A stretch of DNA of 22,510 bases, from NCBI GenBank assembly GCA_018398765.1, contig JAHBMJ010001682.1:5001-27510 (forward strand), in the 5' to 3' direction. Position 1 is the first letter of the stretch, and each line of letters begins with the position of its first letter. Shown in pieces: positions 19,696 through 22,510 of the stretch. The position numbers and the translations under genes are program-made. Source of the DNA: Chromera velia. Taxonomy: Eukaryota > Sar > Chromeraceae. A model generated the notes under the pieces. That model saw nothing but the letters and a program-made list of their open reading frames with translations. It ran no database searches and was not told the DNA's origin.

Positions 19696-20560
19696 GTGCC
19701 AAGGTGAGTGAATGTAGAAGAACACTGCGGCAGTCTAAACTTCAACGACTGTAAAGACTTTAAGTCACTTTGAAAGTTTAAGATCACTTGAATTCAATCA
19801 AGTTTTTATCTAATAATTTCATCACATGTAAGTTATTCTAACTATTTCATCACACCTATTATGACACAATTATTTGTGTCACTGAGGCTAGTCATCATCA
19901 TCATCGTCATCATACGTCATCGCCATCGGCCTATAAATAGGTGTCTACCGTTCGGTGGCAACGCACGATCGAGGCAGTTCAGTTCTTTACACCAGCAGTT
20001 CACTTTAATTTAGGGTATTGTGTCACAATTTGAATTATGTCATACTATAGTTTCAGTGTATTTCTTTCTGAAAGCTGGCTAGTAGTTGACACCTCTTCAT
20101 GAACCTCTATCAGCCGTACTCAGAATTTAGGGATAGTGACTCTGAGTCACGACAGCCAACGACGGCCTATTGGCAGGCACTCCGAGTTCAATTGACTTTG
20201 AGAGGAGGGGAACAGTCAGGTGTCTTTCCTTCCACTGACGTCATTTCTTTCTTTCTTTCTTTTTTTCCATCCTTCCTGTCTCCCCTTCCTTCTGTCTTTC
20301 TGTCTTAGTTTCTCTCTCCACTTGTGCAAGTTGTTTCTTTCTTCTTTGATGTATTGCCATCTGCGCAAACCCATGAATGGAGTATGCATATAAACAACGT
20401 CCCGGACATGAATGAAAGACTTAGTGCCCTGGTCCTTCTGAAACTCTACATGCATGTCCACAAGTTGTGGTGGACCACAACCGGCCTTCAAGCGTTCTCC
20501 GACATGCATCAACTGCTCTTTTACTATTGCCCAGCGGCATTTCATCCCAGTCCCCTTCTT
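19696..20560. other. Intergenic region with a candidate core promoter, no gene identified
   Basis: AT-rich to about 19880, then ATC/GTC repeats (19890-19930) and a TATA-like box. Two short plus-strand frames (20099-20308 and 20324-20620) lack recognisable domains. The first runs into a CTTT tract at about 20244-20268. Confidence 0.4.
19931..19940 (+). promoter_or_regulatory. TATA-like box CTATAAATAG
   Basis: A near-consensus TATA element on the plus strand, preceded by a run of CATCATCGTCATC-type repeats and followed by GC-richer sequence. The next ATG in a frame of any length is at 20099. No convincing gene follows within the window, so this may be chance or a promoter of a lost element. 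Confidence 0.3.
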
Positions 20561-20563
20561 GTT

Positions 20564-20706
20564 GTATGCTCGGTCTATAACACAGTTTTCTTTTTGTTAT
20601 ATGCTCAGTCTATGAGATAGTCTCCTTTTTGTTATATGCCCGGTCCATGACACAGTTTTCTTTTTATTGTGTGCTCGGTCCATGACACAGTGATTGAAGA
20701 CGGGTG
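20564..20706 (+). repeat. 35-bp tandem repeat, first cluster
   Basis: Units start at 20564, 20599, 20634 and 20669, exactly 35 bp apart, and share TATGCTCGGTC, ACACAG and TTTTCTTTTTGTT. The cluster ends with CAGTGATTGAAGACGGGTG. Confidence 0.9.
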
Positions 20707-20737
20707 GGATGCAGGGGCTAAATCTCTTTAAATCATT

Positions 20738-20888
20738 TTTTTGGAACAAATGTTGCTCAGAGGAGCTTGGGCTAGAGCTTGGGGCGGACCTGAGCAGAAC
20801 GAGAGCTAGAAGGAGAGAGGGAGAAAGAGAGAGAAAAAGAGAGAAAGAGACGATAGCAGGAACGACGGCGAAAGTTGGGAGACAAACG
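20738..20888 (-). repeat. Inverted copy of the 9001-9126 module
   Basis: It contains GGAACAAATGTTGCTCAGAG, then AGCTTGGG in a short local duplication, a GA-rich tract (about 20812-20850), and a 40-bp block that is the exact reverse complement of 9001-9040. It sits between two clusters of 35-bp repeats. Confidence 0.85.
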
Positions 20889-20889
20889 A

Positions 20890-20983
20890 AGACACAGTTT
20901 TCTTTTTGTTGTATGCCCGATCCATGACACAGTTTTTTTTTTGTTGTGTGCTCGGTCCATGACACAGTGATTGAAGACGGGTG
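20890..20983 (+). repeat. 35-bp tandem repeat, second cluster
   Basis: Units start at 20911 and 20946. The end, CAGTGATTGAAGACGGGTG, repeats that of the first cluster 277 bp upstream, so the pair are direct repeats around the inverted module. Confidence 0.85.
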
Positions 20984-21047
20984 TTTATATACTGGTGAAT
21001 ACCGCTCTGAAGCTATCAAGGTACTTTTCCATCCCCTAATCAAATGA

Positions 21048-21210
21048 CCGACAAAGTTATAGCCTTTGGATCAAATGACCGACAAAGTTACATAGATTTG
21101 ACATCATAAGGAAAAAAGTTATGCCCTCTGGATCAAACCCAACCGACAAAGTTACTGAGCACCGATCAAAGGTCCTGACAAAGGACCTAGCACAGGACCG
21201 ACAAAGTTAC
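21048..21210 (+). repeat. Degenerate repeats with core CCGACAAAGTTA
   Basis: The core occurs near 21048, 21079, 21143 and 21198, usually after GATCAAA-type sequence. Spacing is irregular (about 31, 64 and 55 bp). Confidence 0.7.
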
Positions 21211-21978
21211 GCCGATGGATTAAAATACGAAAAAAAAAAGCGGAATAATACTTTGTCACAGTCTTTGTGTGTTTAATAAAAGAGTGGATGTCGCGGGAGC
21301 GCGCGGCAGAAGCGAGTTCCCGACGGCGGAGTGGCACTTCCGATGAGTGAACACTGAAGGGCCCAGAAGGGGGCGTAAAGGATTCTTGAAGAGGGAGGGC
21401 GTGGCGTATGTCGGGAAGTGAATCAACACAAGCCCAAATCCAATATCATATTGAACATATTTCACCATCCAGTCATTCACGCATGCGTACTTACGCACAG
21501 ATGGAGACACGATGCAGTGCCCCTTCGCTGCAGAAGCAAACAAAACGCAACAGTTACTGTTGACAGAAACAGAGGCAGAGGTGAATTAGGAGCCGGAGGG
21601 ACAGAATGGGACACAGAAGGGTACCCACATGCATGAAACGCACATATTTGAGCCCTCACTTTGATTCAAGGTCAAAAATGTCTTTGCATGGATGTCATGA
21701 AAGCACATACAGTCCATTTAGGTCCACCTCCGCCTATGTTTTTTTTTTCATTTCAGCTGGAACTGTGGAGAAGAAGCGCATGTAAACTTCCGAGCAAATT
21801 TGGGTATTCACAATGCACGCTGGGAGTTTCATTCGATCGCCCAAAACACCCGTCGATTCCCCCCCTCATCCAGAATCGTCGAGGAGGAATGCCCCCGACT
21901 TTCCACGAACCTTCGCTCGCGGGTTGACTGCATGACCCCTCAGGTTCGGTTTTTTCACCCCCGCTTTCTCTTTCTCTT
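21211..21978. other. Intergenic stretch with no feature recognised
   Basis: Frames are short and lack domain-like content. I see no tRNA-like structure. It may hold the 3' UTR of the minus-strand gene at the right edge. Confidence 0.4.
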
Positions 21979-22057
21979 TCACATCTGCTTGACCTCCCGC
22001 CCCCTCAGACGCATCTTCACCGGCTTCCACATGGGACGGACATGGCCGCTTCGGGGG

Positions 22058-22091
<34 letters not shown>

Positions 22092-22510
22092 GGGAGAGGC
22101 GGGTCGCCTGCGTCCTCAGTCTTCGCACCTGCGTCTCCTGATCGTCTGCGCGCGCCTTCTCGCAGTCATGCGCAGCCTTCCACCCGTCTGCCGTCTCTTT
22201 GATGCATCTGATAGCCCTGATCGTTACCTCATTGAGTCGGTTTGCGAAAACACCCGGCGGGGAGGAGTCTGGGCACGAGGCCAGATCCATGCGGATCCTT
22301 TTGGAGACGACAAGAGAACCAACGGGGTAGTCAAGAAGGAGAGAACCAGAAACGGAGCTGCGGCCGGAAGAGGAGGAGGAGGATGGAGATAGAGATGACG
22401 CAAAGGTGACGTCTCCTCCCTTCTGCTTGTCGAGAGCGAGTCGAATCAGGCGCACAAACTGGATGACATTTTGTGTCTGGATTCCCGTCTCCTTTTGCAG
22501 ACTGTGAAGC
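21979..22510 (-). CDS. 3' end of a probable protein-coding gene, Ser- and Pro-rich with a helical segment
   Basis: The frame is open from the right edge to a stop at 21979, about 176 codons. It starts with helical-looking sequence (LQKETGIQTQNVIQFVRLIR), then a serine run, a region with ANRLNEVTIRAIRCIKE and KARADDQETQVRRLRTQ that may be a coiled coil, a proline run, and a short basic end. The proline run is encoded by the complement of the 30-G homopolymer. I do not recognise the family. Introns cannot be excluded, and the reading frame beyond the homopolymer depends on its exact length. The match between frame and protein-like composition before the proline run is the main support. Confidence 0.45.
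22059..22088. repeat. 30-base G homopolymer (C on the minus strand)
   Basis: An uninterrupted run of 30 G, with more G on both sides (GGGGGC before, CAGGGG after). If the minus-strand gene is real it encodes ten prolines. Confidence 0.9.

Noticed and set aside
20324-20620. 98-residue plus-strand frame after the TATA-like box
   Set aside because: No family recognised, it runs into the 35-bp repeats, and there is no other support; kept only as a note.

Overview
The window looks like nuclear DNA of a microbial eukaryote. The evidence is a multi-exon gene with GT-AG introns, very many microsatellites, and a decayed Ty1/copia LTR retrotransposon. The coding style (GC-rich exons, cysteine-rich receptor-like membrane proteins, long introns full of simple repeats) suggests a unicellular alga or alveolate such as a chromerid. 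That is an inference from style; no marker gene here proves the lineage.

1-8075 (+): the 3' part of one large gene. I reconstruct 12 exons that keep a single phase throughout: 194-273, 690-790, 1079-1263, 1587-1772, 2232-2413, 3133-3318, 3664-3772, 4345-4476, 4783-5001, 5399-6313, 6725-6814 and 7104-8075. They sum to 3357 nt, or 1118 residues plus stop. The product has the C-terminal part of a Venus-flytrap (ANF-receptor/GABA-B-like) ligand-binding domain, then several cysteine-rich GCC2/GCC3-type repeats, a block of about 8-10 membrane segments, and a basic then acidic cytoplasmic tail. It is probably a surface receptor or channel-like sensor. A 13-codon copy of the end of exon 11 sits in intron 11 with its own potential splice sites.

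8076-10700: downstream repeats. These include an octanucleotide/TG microsatellite, a 98-bp satellite-like array (6 units plus a degenerate seventh) with an alternating 196-bp pattern, a CT tract, and about 1.5 kb of AT-rich DNA with no credible gene.

10697-19695: a (GAGT)n array broken by nested transposons. A 5373-bp copia-type element on the minus strand (14086-19458) has two 331-bp LTRs. A 3220-bp element with 30-bp terminal inverted repeats (10866-14085) appears to have inserted into the terminal TG of its left LTR. Removing the inner element shows a 5-bp target duplication, CTAAG, at 10859-10863 and 19459-19463. The copia polyprotein lies in a single reading frame with eight internal stops. 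All 14 LTR differences I counted by eye are transitions, which suggests decay by cytosine deamination or a RIP-like process rather than by indels.

19696-22510: a candidate TATA box, 35-bp tandem repeats, an inverted copy of a module also found near 9001, degenerate short repeats, and at the right edge the 3' end of a probable minus-strand gene. Its proline-rich C-terminus is encoded across a 30-base homopolymer.
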